From positions 1 to 38,848 of the forward strand of contig NZ_WBKT01000045.1 in NCBI RefSeq assembly GCF_008868175.1: a stretch of DNA of 38,848 nucleotides. The letters are read 5' to 3'. The translations under genes were made by a program, and so were the position numbers. Under the pieces are notes generated by a model that ran no database searches, was not told where the DNA came from, and saw only the letters and a list, made by a program, of their open reading frames with translations. Below are positions 15,317 through 23,106 of the stretch, piece by piece; the stretch's first letter is position 1; each line of letters begins with the position of its first letter. This DNA comes from Micromonospora sp. AMSO31t. Its GTDB lineage: Bacteria; Actinomycetota; Actinomycetes; Mycobacteriales; Micromonosporaceae.

Positions 15317-15781
15317 ATGAGCATGCCGACGCAGGGGTCCGGACTGGACTCGGGTTACACCGCGGCGGGCGCGCCGCACACCGCGGACGAGGTCCGGGGC
15401 AGCTCCATCGGTGAGCTGATGCGCCAGGTCACCACCGACCTCTCCACGCTGATGCGCCAGGAGGTCGAGCTGGCCAAGGCCGAGATCCGCCAGGAGGGGA
15501 AGAAGGCGGGCAAGGCCGCCGGCCTCTTCGGCGGCGCCGGCTTCGGCGGCTACATGGTGGCGCTCTTCGTCTCCATCGCGGTGTGGCAGTTCCTGGACAA
15601 CGTGATGGATTCGGGCCTGGCCGCGCTGATCGTGGCCGTGATCTGGGCCGTGGTCGCCGCGGTCCTCTACTCGAAGGCCAAGAAGAACGCCGAGCGGATT
15701 CGCGGCCTCAAGCAGACCAACGACAGCGTGCAGCGCATCCCCGACGCGCTCAAGCCGCACCCGGAGGGAGTCACCCGATGA
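15317..15781 (+). CDS. Phage holin family / actinobacterial holin-X membrane protein
   Basis: A 154-residue protein. The amphipathic stretch 29-57 (SIGELMRQVTTDLSTLMRQE, then VELAKAEIRQEGKKAG) and two membrane helices (about 64-92 and 98-117) are typical of the Actinobacterial Holin-X family (PF07332). Despite the name, these chromosomal proteins are not known to lyse cells. ATG 15317 follows AGAAGGGAGG. Its TGA overlaps the next ATG (ATGA), indicating translational coupling to the DUF3618 gene. Confidence 0.87.
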   Translation: MSMPTQGSGLDSGYTAAGAPHTADEVRGSSIGELMRQVTTDLSTLMRQEVELAKAEIRQEGKKAGKAAGLFGGAGFGGYMVALFVSIAVWQFLDNVMDSGLAALIVAVIWAVVAAVLYSKAKKNAERIRGLKQTNDSVQRIPDALKPHPEGVTR

Positions 15782-16428
15782 GCACCGATCCCGACCAGAT
15801 CCGCCGGGAGATCGAAGCCACTCGCACCAACCTCAGCTCGGACGTGGACGCCCTGGCGTACAAGGTCAGCCCGGGCCGGATCGTCGACGACCGCAAGCAG
15901 CGCGTCCGCAGCGCGCTGACCAACGTGAAGGACAAGGTGATGGGAACCGCATCCGACCTCGGCCACAGCACCGGCCACGCCGCCCACTCGGTCGGTGACC
16001 ACGCCTCGTCGGCGGCGTCGACCGTCGGCGACAAGGCCCACGCCGCCGCCTCGACCGTCGGCGACGCCGCCCACCGGGCCCCGCAGGTGCTGCGGGAGAA
16101 GTCCGAGGGCAACTCGATCGCGGCCGGCGTGATCGCCTTCGGCGTCGGCATGCTGGTGTCCTCGCTGATCCCGGCCACCCGTCGCGAGCAGCAGGTCGCC
16201 GCGCAGGTCAAGGAGAAGGCCGCCGAGCACAGCGGCGCCGTGAAGGAGAAGCTCACCGAGGTCGCCGGGGAGCTGAAGGAGGAGCTGCGCGAGCCGGCGC
16301 AGCAGGCCACCGAGTCGGTGAAGTCCACCGCGCAGGACGCCGTGCACGCCGTCAAGGACGACACGAAGTCCGCCGCGCAGGACGTCAAGGACACCGCACA
16401 GCAGTCCCGCGACCAGGTGCGGTACTGA
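15778..16428 (+). CDS. DUF3618 protein with LEA-like repeats
   Basis: A 216-residue protein. The N-terminal DUF3618 motif, DPDQIRREIEATRTNLSSDV, is followed by basic residues, an Ala/His/Ser-rich region with two near-identical ASTVGDxAH units (about 80-100), one hydrophobic segment (about 120-137) and a Lys/Glu/Ala-rich helical tail with AQDxVK-type repeats that resembles plant and bacterial LEA proteins. The start overlaps the holin-X stop by 4 nt. DUF3618 proteins are often annotated as stress or nutrient-deprivation-induced. I infer a membrane-protective role together with the two upstream genes. Confidence 0.85.
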   Translation: MSTDPDQIRREIEATRTNLSSDVDALAYKVSPGRIVDDRKQRVRSALTNVKDKVMGTASDLGHSTGHAAHSVGDHASSAASTVGDKAHAAASTVGDAAHRAPQVLREKSEGNSIAAGVIAFGVGMLVSSLIPATRREQQVAAQVKEKAAEHSGAVKEKLTEVAGELKEELREPAQQATESVKSTAQDAVHAVKDDTKSAAQDVKDTAQQSRDQVRY

Positions 16429-16448
16429 CCGCCGACACCCGTACGCCG

Positions 16449-16496
16449 CAGCTCGCGGCCACACCCGGCACCACGCCGGGAGGTGGCCGCGAGCTG
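16449..16496. terminator. Bidirectional terminator between converging genes
   Basis: CAGCTCGCGGCCAC (16449-16462) pairs perfectly with GTGGCCGCGAGCTG (16483-16496). Inside it CCCGGC (16464-16469) pairs with GCCGGG (16475-16480). It lies between the stops of the DUF3618 gene (+) and the glycosyltransferase gene (-), so it can serve both. Confidence 0.75.
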
Positions 16497-16516
16497 TCGC
16501 GTGAGGGGTCCCCGGT

Positions 16517-17629
16517 TCAGCGCGGCAGCCGGTCCGCCGGGGCTGGGGCCGGCGCGGCGCCGGTTTCCACCCAGAGCACCAGGTCGTCGGGGCGGCGCTC
16601 GGCGAGCCGCCGGCGCAGCGCCCGGGTGGAGTGCGCCGCCTGACGGGCGTGCGGGGCGGGCCGGCCGCCGCGCAGCCGCCGGCCCACGGCGAGCCAGGCG
16701 CCGACCCCGCGTTCCAGCAGCCACAGCGGCGCCGCGAGCGTCGTGTGTGCCGGGAAGACGCGGGCGCCGCCGGCCCGTCGCCGGCCCACCTCCGCCACGG
16801 CCACCGTCGCCACCCCGGCCCGCAGCAGCAGTCCCGGCCGCCGGGCGGCGAGCGCGGCCGCCGCGGCCGGCAGCACCGCCAGCGCGGCCAGCAGCCATCC
16901 GGGCCGGGCCAGCTCGTCGTACGCCGGCCGGCGCGCGCCGGCCGACGGGAGCCGCCGCACGTACAGCCAGGCGGGGGTCGCCGTGGCGCCGCCGTACGCG
17001 CGGACCGTCCGGACCAGTTCCAGGTTCTCGGCGGGCACGTCCGGGTCGTAGCCGCCCATCGCCAGGAAGGTGCTCCGGCGCACCGCGAGGGTGCCCGGCC
17101 GGTCGCCGCCGAACGCCCGGTGGAGCAGCGTCCCGCCGGTGCCCCGCCAGGCATGCCAGGGCAAGGGGTCGACGTGGTCCTGCGGCCGGACCAGGTCCAC
17201 CCGGTCGAGCAGCCCGTGCACGGCGCGCAGCCCGGCGAGGTCGTAGCGGACGTCGTCGCCGGCGATCACCACGTGCTCGTGGGGGGCCAGGGCGACGCCG
17301 GTCAGCACGCCGACCGCCGCGGGGTTGCGCCCGCGCAGCGCGGGGTCGGGCGGGACGTGCCGGACCAGCCCCCGCCACGCGGCGGCGTGCCGGGCGAACA
17401 GTTCCGGCGGCGACCCGTCGACCACGATCACGTCCACCCACCGGCTCAGCTCGCGGAGGTAACCGGTCAGGCCGGCGCCGCCGCTGTCGCCGTCGGGGCG
17501 CAGCGGGAGGACGTACGCCATCCGGAGCCGGTCCGGCGCGGACGCCGCGCCGGGGTCGAGGCGGGTGAGCGCCTCCGGGATGCCACCGGCCGGATGGTGC
17601 CGGCCGGACTGGCGGGGGTCGTGGGCCAC
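16517..17629 (-). CDS. Family 2-type glycosyltransferase
   Basis: A 370-residue GT-A fold protein. Visible motifs are MAYVLPLRPDG at the start of the fold, VDVIVVDGSPPELF (GT2-like VVDGSP), the DxD-like GDDVRYD and RRSTFLAMGGYDPDVPAENLEL, typical of GT2 enzymes. A hydrophobic Ala/Leu-rich segment follows near 250-285. GTG 17629 has GAGAGGGG 7 nt upstream. A further in-frame ATG at 17521 starts exactly at the fold and cannot be excluded. Acceptor and donor are unknown. It is divergent from the SRPBCC/ADH pair. Confidence 0.75.
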   Translation of the reverse strand: MAHDPRQSGRHHPAGGIPEALTRLDPGAASAPDRLRMAYVLPLRPDGDSGGAGLTGYLRELSRWVDVIVVDGSPPELFARHAAAWRGLVRHVPPDPALRGRNPAAVGVLTGVALAPHEHVVIAGDDVRYDLAGLRAVHGLLDRVDLVRPQDHVDPLPWHAWRGTGGTLLHRAFGGDRPGTLAVRRSTFLAMGGYDPDVPAENLELVRTVRAYGGATATPAWLYVRRLPSAGARRPAYDELARPGWLLAALAVLPAAAAALAARRPGLLLRAGVATVAVAEVGRRRAGGARVFPAHTTLAAPLWLLERGVGAWLAVGRRLRGGRPAPHARQAAHSTRALRRRLAERRPDDLVLWVETGAAPAPAPADRLPR

Positions 17630-17664
17630 GGGCGCGCCCCTCTCGGTCGGCGGGGACGGCAGCG

Positions 17665-17688
17665 TGCCCGAAATTTCGGTGATCAAAC
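17665..17688 (-). promoter_or_regulatory. SigB-like promoter (GGGCA variant) for the glycosyltransferase
   Basis: On the minus strand GTTT (17688-17685), 15 nt, then GGGCA (17669-17665). It has the same spacing as the plus-strand promoter 10 bp away but one mismatch in the -10. Confidence 0.35.
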
Positions 17689-17697
17689 CGTTTCGCC

Positions 17698-17721
17698 GTT
17701 TCGACGCCGGCGCGCCGGGTA
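17698..17721 (+). promoter_or_regulatory. SigB-type stress promoter of the SRPBCC/ADH operon
   Basis: GTTT (17698-17701), 15 nt, GGGTA (17717-17721): a full match to the actinobacterial SigB-type promoter, placed about 40 nt before the GGAGGA and ATG 17770. Confidence 0.6.
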
Positions 17722-17769
17722 GCGCTCCGGGATGCGGGCGGTCCGAGGCGCCCCGGTGGAGGAGACGTG

Positions 17770-18408
17770 ATGAGCAGCAACGCGACGAGGTGGGCGCTGG
17801 CCGGCGCCGCCACGGTGACCGCGTTCGGGGTCGGCCGGGTGGTGGCCCGGCGACGGCGCCGACGCCAACCCGACCGGGCGGACGGCTGGTACGTCGTCCA
17901 CCGGGGAATCACGGTGGACCGGCCGATGGAAGCGGTGGTCGGCTTCTGGACCGACCGGGAACGGCTGGACCGGGGGCTCGCCGAGTGGGTGAGTCTGGAG
18001 CAGCTCGACGACAGCCGGTGGCGCTGCGTGGCGACCGACGCGGGCGGCGACGGCACCGAGTGGCGGGCCGAGATCACCGTCGTCGGCCCGGGCCGGCTGA
18101 GCTGGCGGGTCACCGAGGGGCCGGTGGCCCAGGAGGGGCGGGTCGAGCTGGCGCCGGCGCCGCAGGACCGGGGCACCGAGATCCGGGCCCAGCTGCGCTG
18201 GCGGTCCGGCCCGGTACGCCGGGCGCTCGGCCTGACCGGCGGGAACGACCCGGACGTCGCGCTGCGCAGCGCCCTGCGCCGGATCAAGTCGCTCATCGAG
18301 ACCGGTCAGGTGCTGGACACCCGGCACGACCCGTCGGGGCGCAGCCCGAAGCAGGAGCAGGCGACCGACCGGATGCGGGAGAAGCTGATGGCGGGAGGCC
18401 GGCCGTGA
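17770..18408 (+). CDS. SRPBCC (polyketide cyclase/dehydrase-like) membrane-anchored protein
   Basis: A 212-residue protein. A short N-terminal hydrophobic segment (8-25) followed by RRRRRR suggests an anchor with a cytoplasmic or exposed domain. Residues 42-185 form an SRPBCC/START-like domain of the type annotated as cyclase/dehydrase (VHRGITVDRPMEAVVGFWTD at the first strand and helix). Ligand unknown. ATG 17770 is chosen over the GTG 3 nt earlier because of spacing to GGAGGA. Its stop overlaps the GTG of the alcohol dehydrogenase gene (GTGA), so the two are coupled. Confidence 0.8.
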   Translation: MSSNATRWALAGAATVTAFGVGRVVARRRRRRQPDRADGWYVVHRGITVDRPMEAVVGFWTDRERLDRGLAEWVSLEQLDDSRWRCVATDAGGDGTEWRAEITVVGPGRLSWRVTEGPVAQEGRVELAPAPQDRGTEIRAQLRWRSGPVRRALGLTGGNDPDVALRSALRRIKSLIETGQVLDTRHDPSGRSPKQEQATDRMREKLMAGGRP

Positions 18409-19583
18409 GGGCGCTGTGCTGGGAGGGCGTCGGCAAGCTGGCCGTGCGCGACGTGCCGGAGCCGGCCGTCCGGTCGGGCGGGGACATCATCGTCAAGGTG
18501 CGGGCCAGCAGCGTGTGCGGCTCGGATCTGCATCTGATCAACGGGTACCTGCCGGCGATGCGCGAGGGCGACATCCTCGGCCACGAGTTCATGGGCGAGG
18601 TGGTGGAGACCGGCCCCGACGTGCGGCGGATCAAGGTCGGCGACCGGGTGGTCGTCGGCTCGGTGGTGGCCTGCGGCGGCTGCTGGTACTGCCGCACCGA
18701 GCAGTACTCGCTCTGCGACAACTCCAACCCGCAGCCGGTCTTCACCGAGAAGCTCTGGGGCCACTCGCCGGCCGGCATCCTCGGCTACTCGCACGCGGCC
18801 GGCGGCTACTCGGGCAGCCACGCCGAATACATTCGGGTGCCGTTCGGCGACGTCGGCGCGTTCACCGTGCCCGACGGGGTGCCGGACGACTCGGTGGTGT
18901 TCGCCTCCGACGCCATGCCGACCGGGTGGATGGCGGCCGACTTCTGCGGTCTCAAGGGCGGTGAGGTGGTCGCCGTCTGGGGCGCCGGCGGGGTGGGTCA
19001 GATGGCCGCCCGTTCCGCGCAGATCCTGGGCGCCGAGCGGGTCATCGTGATCGACCGGCTGCCGGAGCGGCTGGCCACCGCCACCCAGCGGCTCGGCGTC
19101 GAGACGATCAACTACGCGGAGACCGACGTGCTGGAGGCGCTGCGCGAGCTGACCGCCGGGCGCGGGCCGGACGCCTGCATCGAGGCCGTCGGCATGGAGT
19201 CGCACGACGTCGGGCCGATCTACGCGTACGACCGGGCGAAGCAGAGCGCCCGGCTGCAGACCGACCGGCCGACCTCGGTCCGGCAGGCGATCATGGCGTG
19301 CCGCAAGGGCGGCACCGTGAGCATCGTCGGGGTGTACGCCGGCCTGGTGGACAAGTTCCCGCTCGGCGCGGCCATGAACAAGGCCCTGGTGCTGCGGATG
19401 GGGCAGATGCACGCCCAGCGCTACATCCCCATGCTGCTGGACCGGATCGCGATCGGCGAGATCGACCCGGGCTACCTGGCCACCCACCCCATGTCGCTGG
19501 AGGAGGGGGCCCGGGGCTACGAGATCTTCCAGAAGAAGGAGGAGGGCTGCCTGCGGACCGTGCTGCACCCGCAGCCGGCCTGA
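18405..19583 (+). CDS. Zinc-dependent alcohol dehydrogenase (formaldehyde dehydrogenase-like)
   Basis: A 392-residue MDR-family enzyme. Catalytic zinc ligands C38 (SVCGSD) and H60-E61 (GHEFMG) are present, as are the four structural zinc cysteines C90, C93, C96 and C104 (CGGCWYC...C). The NAD(P) motif is GAGGVGQM (193-200). Length and the extended YAYDRAKQ...TDRP insertion fit the glutathione-independent formaldehyde-dehydrogenase-like subgroup. The GTG start overlaps the upstream SRPBCC stop. The pair lies under a SigB-type promoter, suggesting aldehyde or alcohol detoxification under stress. The substrate is inferred only. Confidence 0.88.
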   Translation: MRALCWEGVGKLAVRDVPEPAVRSGGDIIVKVRASSVCGSDLHLINGYLPAMREGDILGHEFMGEVVETGPDVRRIKVGDRVVVGSVVACGGCWYCRTEQYSLCDNSNPQPVFTEKLWGHSPAGILGYSHAAGGYSGSHAEYIRVPFGDVGAFTVPDGVPDDSVVFASDAMPTGWMAADFCGLKGGEVVAVWGAGGVGQMAARSAQILGAERVIVIDRLPERLATATQRLGVETINYAETDVLEALRELTAGRGPDACIEAVGMESHDVGPIYAYDRAKQSARLQTDRPTSVRQAIMACRKGGTVSIVGVYAGLVDKFPLGAAMNKALVLRMGQMHAQRYIPMLLDRIAIGEIDPGYLATHPMSLEEGARGYEIFQKKEEGCLRTVLHPQPA

Positions 19584-19612
19584 CCGGACGCGCGACGGCC
19601 GGGACGCCCGTC

Positions 19613-19636
19613 GATTCGAAATCCCGCGGCGGGGTA
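19613..19636 (+). promoter_or_regulatory. SigB-type stress promoter of the HPP/molybdoenzyme operon
   Basis: GATT (19613-19616), 15 nt, GGGTA (19632-19636, continuing GGGTAC). The transcript would begin only a few nt before ATG 19648, which has no Shine-Dalgarno, so the mRNA may be nearly leaderless. Confidence 0.55.
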
Positions 19637-19647
19637 CAGCAACCCAC

Positions 19648-20178
19648 ATGCCCGCCGAGATCGAGGAGACGCCGTCCCGGCCCGCCGCGCGGGCCTTCGC
19701 CGGCAGCGCGGTCGCCGTGGTGGTGGCCGGCGCGGTCGCCCTGCTGACCCGGCAGCCCTGGCTGTTCCCCAGCCTCGGCCCGGCGATCATGCTGCACGTG
19801 GAGCAGCCCGGCAGGCCGGAGTCCTCGCCCCGCAACACCGTCATCGGGCACCTGGTGGCGCTGCTCGCCGGGTACGCGTTCCTGGTGGCCACCGGCCTCG
19901 CCGACCGGCCGTCCGCGCTCCAGGAGGGGGTGTCCGGGGCGCGGATCGTCGCGGCGGCCGGCTCCCTCGCCGTTACCGCCGCGGTGCTGGTCCTGGTGAA
20001 GGCCGCGCACCCACCGGCGGGCGCGACCACACTGATCGTGAGCCTCGGGCTGCTGCACACCCCGACCCAGCTCGTGGTCGCGTTCGCCGCCGTGCTGCTG
20101 GTGACCGTGGTCGACCTGCTGTTCAACCGGGCGACTGGCCGGCCGATGCCGCTGTGGGCGGCGCCGAAGGAGGGATGA
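19648..20178 (+). CDS. HPP family integral membrane protein
   Basis: A 176-residue protein with four to five membrane helices and the HPP-family motifs FPSLGPAI (about 39-46), SSPRNTVIGH (59-68) and AHPPAGATTL (119-128), the last giving the family its name. Plant chloroplast and cyanobacterial members of the HPP family have been reported to carry nitrite; bacterial roles are otherwise unclear. ATG 19648 lacks a Shine-Dalgarno but lies just after a SigB-type promoter. The next gene, a NapA-like molybdoenzyme, starts 3 nt after its stop, so a shared function in nitrogen-oxyanion handling is a reasonable inference. Confidence 0.85.
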   Translation: MPAEIEETPSRPAARAFAGSAVAVVVAGAVALLTRQPWLFPSLGPAIMLHVEQPGRPESSPRNTVIGHLVALLAGYAFLVATGLADRPSALQEGVSGARIVAAAGSLAVTAAVLVLVKAAHPPAGATTLIVSLGLLHTPTQLVVAFAAVLLVTVVDLLFNRATGRPMPLWAAPKEG

Positions 20179-20181
20179 GCG

Positions 20182-22629
20182 GTGGTGGACCGGATTGCCG
20201 ACCCCTGGGGGCCACGCACGCCGTACGGGCCGGGGGATTCCTGGCCGGTGCGGGTGGACACCTTCCTGGCCGACGGGCGCACCGAAGCTGACGTGCAGCG
20301 GTGGGTGCCCAGCGCCTCGATCCTGCACTCCAACGGCGACGCCATGGACATCGCCGTGGTCGACGACCGGATCGTCGGCGTGCGGGGCCGCAGCGGCGAC
20401 CGGATCAACCACGGGCGGGTCGACCCGAAGGACCTCTACGGCTGGCAGGCCAACCACAGCCCGGACCGGCTGCGCCGCCCGCTGGTCCGGGAGGGGGACC
20501 GGCTGGTCGAGACCGACTGGGACACCGCGATGGGCCGGATCGTGGCCCGCTCGAAGGAGCTGCTGGACGGCCCGGGCGGCTGGGGGCACTTCGGCTTCTA
20601 CACCAGCGGCCAGCTCTTCCTGGAGGAGTACTACACGCTCGGGGTGATCGGCAAGGCCGGAATCGGCACCCCGCACATGGACGGCAACACCCGGCTCTGC
20701 ACCGCCACCGCCGCCGCGGCGCTCAAGGCGTCCTTCGGCACGGACGGGCAGCCCGGGTCGTACACCGACGTGGACCACTGCGACGCCATCGCGCTGTGGG
20801 GGCACAACGTCGCGGAGACCCAGACGGTGCTCTGGATGCGGATGCTGGACCGGCGGCGCGGGCCGAACCCCCCGGCCATGCTCGCCGTCGACCCGCGCGC
20901 CACCCCGGTGGCACGGGAGGCCGACGTGCACCTGGCGCTGCGCAACGGCACCAACCAGGCCCTGCTCAACGGCCTGCTCCGCGAGCTGATCCACCGCGGC
21001 TGGTACGACGAGGCGTACGTGCGGGAGCACACGCTCGGCTTCGAGAAGCTGTGCCGGGTGGTGGAGGACTACCCGGTCCCGAAGGTCGCGGAGATCTGCG
21101 ACCTGCGGGCCGCGGACATCGAGCGCGCCGCCGAGCTGCTCGGGCGGTCGGAACGGCTGCTCTCCACCGTCCTCCAGGGCTTCTACCAGTCCAACCAGGC
21201 CACCGCGGCGTCCTGCCAGGTGAACAACCTGCACCTGATCCGGGGCATGATCGGCCGCCCCGGGGCCGGGCTCTACCAGATGAACGGCCAGCCCACCGCA
21301 CAGAACAACCGCGAGTGCGGCGCCGACGGCGACCTGCCCGGCCTGCGCAACTGGGCCAACGAGGAGCACGTCGCCGAGCTGGCCCGGCTGTGGAACGTCG
21401 AGGTCGACACGATCCCGCACTGGGCGCCGCCGACGCACGCCATGCAGATCTTCCGGTACGCCGAGCAGGGCTCGATCAAGCTGCTGTGGATCTCGGCCAC
21501 CAACCCGGCGGTGTCCCTGCCCGACCTGGCCCGGATCCGCCGGATCCTGGCGAACCCGGAGCTGTTCGTGGTGGTGCAGGACCTCTTCCTGACCGAGACC
21601 GCCGAGCTGGCCGACGTGGTGCTGCCGGCCGCCACCTGGGGCGAGAAGACCGGCACGTTCACCAGCGTGGACCGGACCGTGCACATCTCCGACAAGGCCG
21701 TCGAGCCGCCCGGCGAGGCCCGGCCCGACCTGGACATCTTCCTCGACTACGCGCGCCGGATGGACTTCCGCGACTCCGACGGGAACCCGCTGATCACCTG
21801 GACCGGGCCGGAGGAGGTGTTCGAGGCGTGGAAGGAGTGCTCGCGCGGCCGGCCCTGCGACTACACGGCGATCACCTACGACAAGCTGCGCACCGGCGGC
21901 ATCCAGTGGCCGTGCACCGACGAGCACCCGGACGGCACCGAGCGGCTCTACACCGACGGGGTGTTCAACACCGACCCGGACTACTGCGAGTCGTACGGCC
22001 ACGATCTCGCCACCGGGGCCGAGCTGCTGCCCGAGGAGTACCGGGCCAAGCGGCCCGCCGGGCGGGCGTTCCTGCACGCCACGCCGTACCAGCCGTCGCC
22101 GGAGGTGCCGAGCGGGGACTTCCCGCTGCTGCTCACCACCGGGCGGACCGTCTACCAGTTCCACACCAGGACCAAGACCGGCCGGGCCACCCAGCTCGTG
22201 CACGCCGCCCCCGAGTCGTGGGTGGAGCTCAACCCGGCCGACGCCGAGGGGCTCGGCGTCGGCGAGGGGGATCTGGTCCGGATCGAGTCGCCGCGCGGCG
22301 TCGTCCGCGCCCGGGCCCGCATCTGCGGGGTACGCCCCGGCGTGGTCTTCCTCCCCTTCCACTACGGCTACTGGGACGCGGCCGACGGCGCCCACCCCGG
22401 GGAGGGGCGGCACGACCGGGCCGCCAACGAGCTGACCATCACGGCCTGGGACCCGGTCTCCAAGCAGCCGATCTTCAAGGTGGCGGCGGTGCGGGTGGTG
22501 AAGGAGGCCGACTCGGGCGGCCACCCCTCGCCCGCCCCCACGGTGGGCGGCTCCGCCCCGCCGGAGGGCTCCGGAATCCCGGCCACGGTCGGCGGGCCGG
22601 CCGCCGAGGCGCCGTCGAGGGGGGAGTGA
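20182..22629 (+). CDS. Molybdopterin-dependent oxidoreductase lacking the [4Fe-4S] cysteines (NapA/Fdh-like)
   Basis: An 815-residue bis-MGD enzyme of the DMSO-reductase superfamily. The N-terminal segment aligns with the usual [4Fe-4S] domain (NGDAMDIAVVDDRIVGVRGR, then NHGRVDPKDLYGW), but none of the four cluster cysteines is there: the loop reads WVPSASILHSNG (41-52) and the fourth position is the VD of GRVDPKD. K83 is kept. C173 in DGNTRLCTAT matches the Mo-ligand Cys of NapA-type nitrate reductases. MoPterin motifs follow (GRPGAGLYQMNGQPTAQN; TNPAVSLPD), and the C-terminal dinucleotide-binding domain is at about 640-775. GTG 20182 has AGGAGGG at 7 nt. It lies between an HPP protein and a small helical protein. 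Catalysis without the cluster would need an unusual electron route. Confidence 0.88.
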   Translation: MVDRIADPWGPRTPYGPGDSWPVRVDTFLADGRTEADVQRWVPSASILHSNGDAMDIAVVDDRIVGVRGRSGDRINHGRVDPKDLYGWQANHSPDRLRRPLVREGDRLVETDWDTAMGRIVARSKELLDGPGGWGHFGFYTSGQLFLEEYYTLGVIGKAGIGTPHMDGNTRLCTATAAAALKASFGTDGQPGSYTDVDHCDAIALWGHNVAETQTVLWMRMLDRRRGPNPPAMLAVDPRATPVAREADVHLALRNGTNQALLNGLLRELIHRGWYDEAYVREHTLGFEKLCRVVEDYPVPKVAEICDLRAADIERAAELLGRSERLLSTVLQGFYQSNQATAASCQVNNLHLIRGMIGRPGAGLYQMNGQPTAQNNRECGADGDLPGLRNWANEEHVAELARLWNVEVDTIPHWAPPTHAMQIFRYAEQGSIKLLWISATNPAVSLPDLARIRRILANPELFVVVQDLFLTETAELADVVLPAATWGEKTGTFTSVDRTVHISDKAVEPPGEARPDLDIFLDYARRMDFRDSDGNPLITWTGPEEVFEAWKECSRGRPCDYTAITYDKLRTGGIQWPCTDEHPDGTERLYTDGVFNTDPDYCESYGHDLATGAELLPEEYRAKRPAGRAFLHATPYQPSPEVPSGDFPLLLTTGRTVYQFHTRTKTGRATQLVHAAPESWVELNPADAEGLGVGEGDLVRIESPRGVVRARARICGVRPGVVFLPFHYGYWDAADGAHPGEGRHDRAANELTITAWDPVSKQPIFKVAAVRVVKEADSGGHPSPAPTVGGSAPPEGSGIPATVGGPAAEAPSRGE

Positions 22630-22630
22630 C

Positions 22631-23089
22631 ATGCACCTGGCCCACTATCTCGGCCTGCTGCACAAGGCCCAGGAACGCCTCGGCGACGCGTTCACCGAAG
22701 TGGGGAAGGCGCACGGCGACGAGCCGGACGTCTTCCACACCTGCGAGAAGCTGGCCGACCAGTGCCGTGCCCACGCGGAGAAGCTGGCGCCCTTCGCCCG
22801 CCGCTACGCCGAGGAGGCCCCGGCCGAGCCGGACCGGCTGCACTCCGAGCTGTTCTCCGGCACCCGGACCGGGCCGATCGGTCTGCTCCGCGACCTCCAG
22901 GACCTCTACCTCATGGCCGCCGAGTGCGACATCTGCTGGACCGTGGTCGGGCAGGCCGCGTACGGGGCCCGGGACGAGGACCTGCTCGGGGTGGTGCGGG
23001 CCTGCGAGCAGGAGACCGCCATCCAGCTCAAGTGGCTGCGTACCCGGATGAAGCAGGCCGCCCCGCAGGCGCTCGTGGTGGCGTCGTGA
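22631..23089 (+). CDS. Small helical-bundle protein linked to the molybdoenzyme
   Basis: A 152-residue all-helical protein, predicted as a four-helix bundle (helices about 3-26, 34-60, 82-112 and 116-143). Acidic residues and histidines lie inside the helices (E15, E39, H48, E98, E126), and four cysteines are present (C38, C45, C99, C125, with C102 nearby), so a metal- or redox-binding, ferritin-like role is possible but not shown by a classic ExxH motif. ATG 22631 follows the stop of the molybdoenzyme gene by 1 nt with GGGGAG upstream, so it is co-translated. I do not recognise a named family; an accessory or electron-transfer role is inferred from position. Confidence 0.75.
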   Translation: MHLAHYLGLLHKAQERLGDAFTEVGKAHGDEPDVFHTCEKLADQCRAHAEKLAPFARRYAEEAPAEPDRLHSELFSGTRTGPIGLLRDLQDLYLMAAECDICWTVVGQAAYGARDEDLLGVVRACEQETAIQLKWLRTRMKQAAPQALVVAS

Positions 23090-23106
23090 CGGTCCTTCCG
23101 CGCTGA

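Noticed and set aside
19291..22632. An 1113-codon minus-strand frame opposite the molybdoenzyme operon
   Set aside because: It is a shadow of the plus-strand HPP and molybdoenzyme genes; its low-complexity Val/Arg/Gly/His sequence shows no domain.
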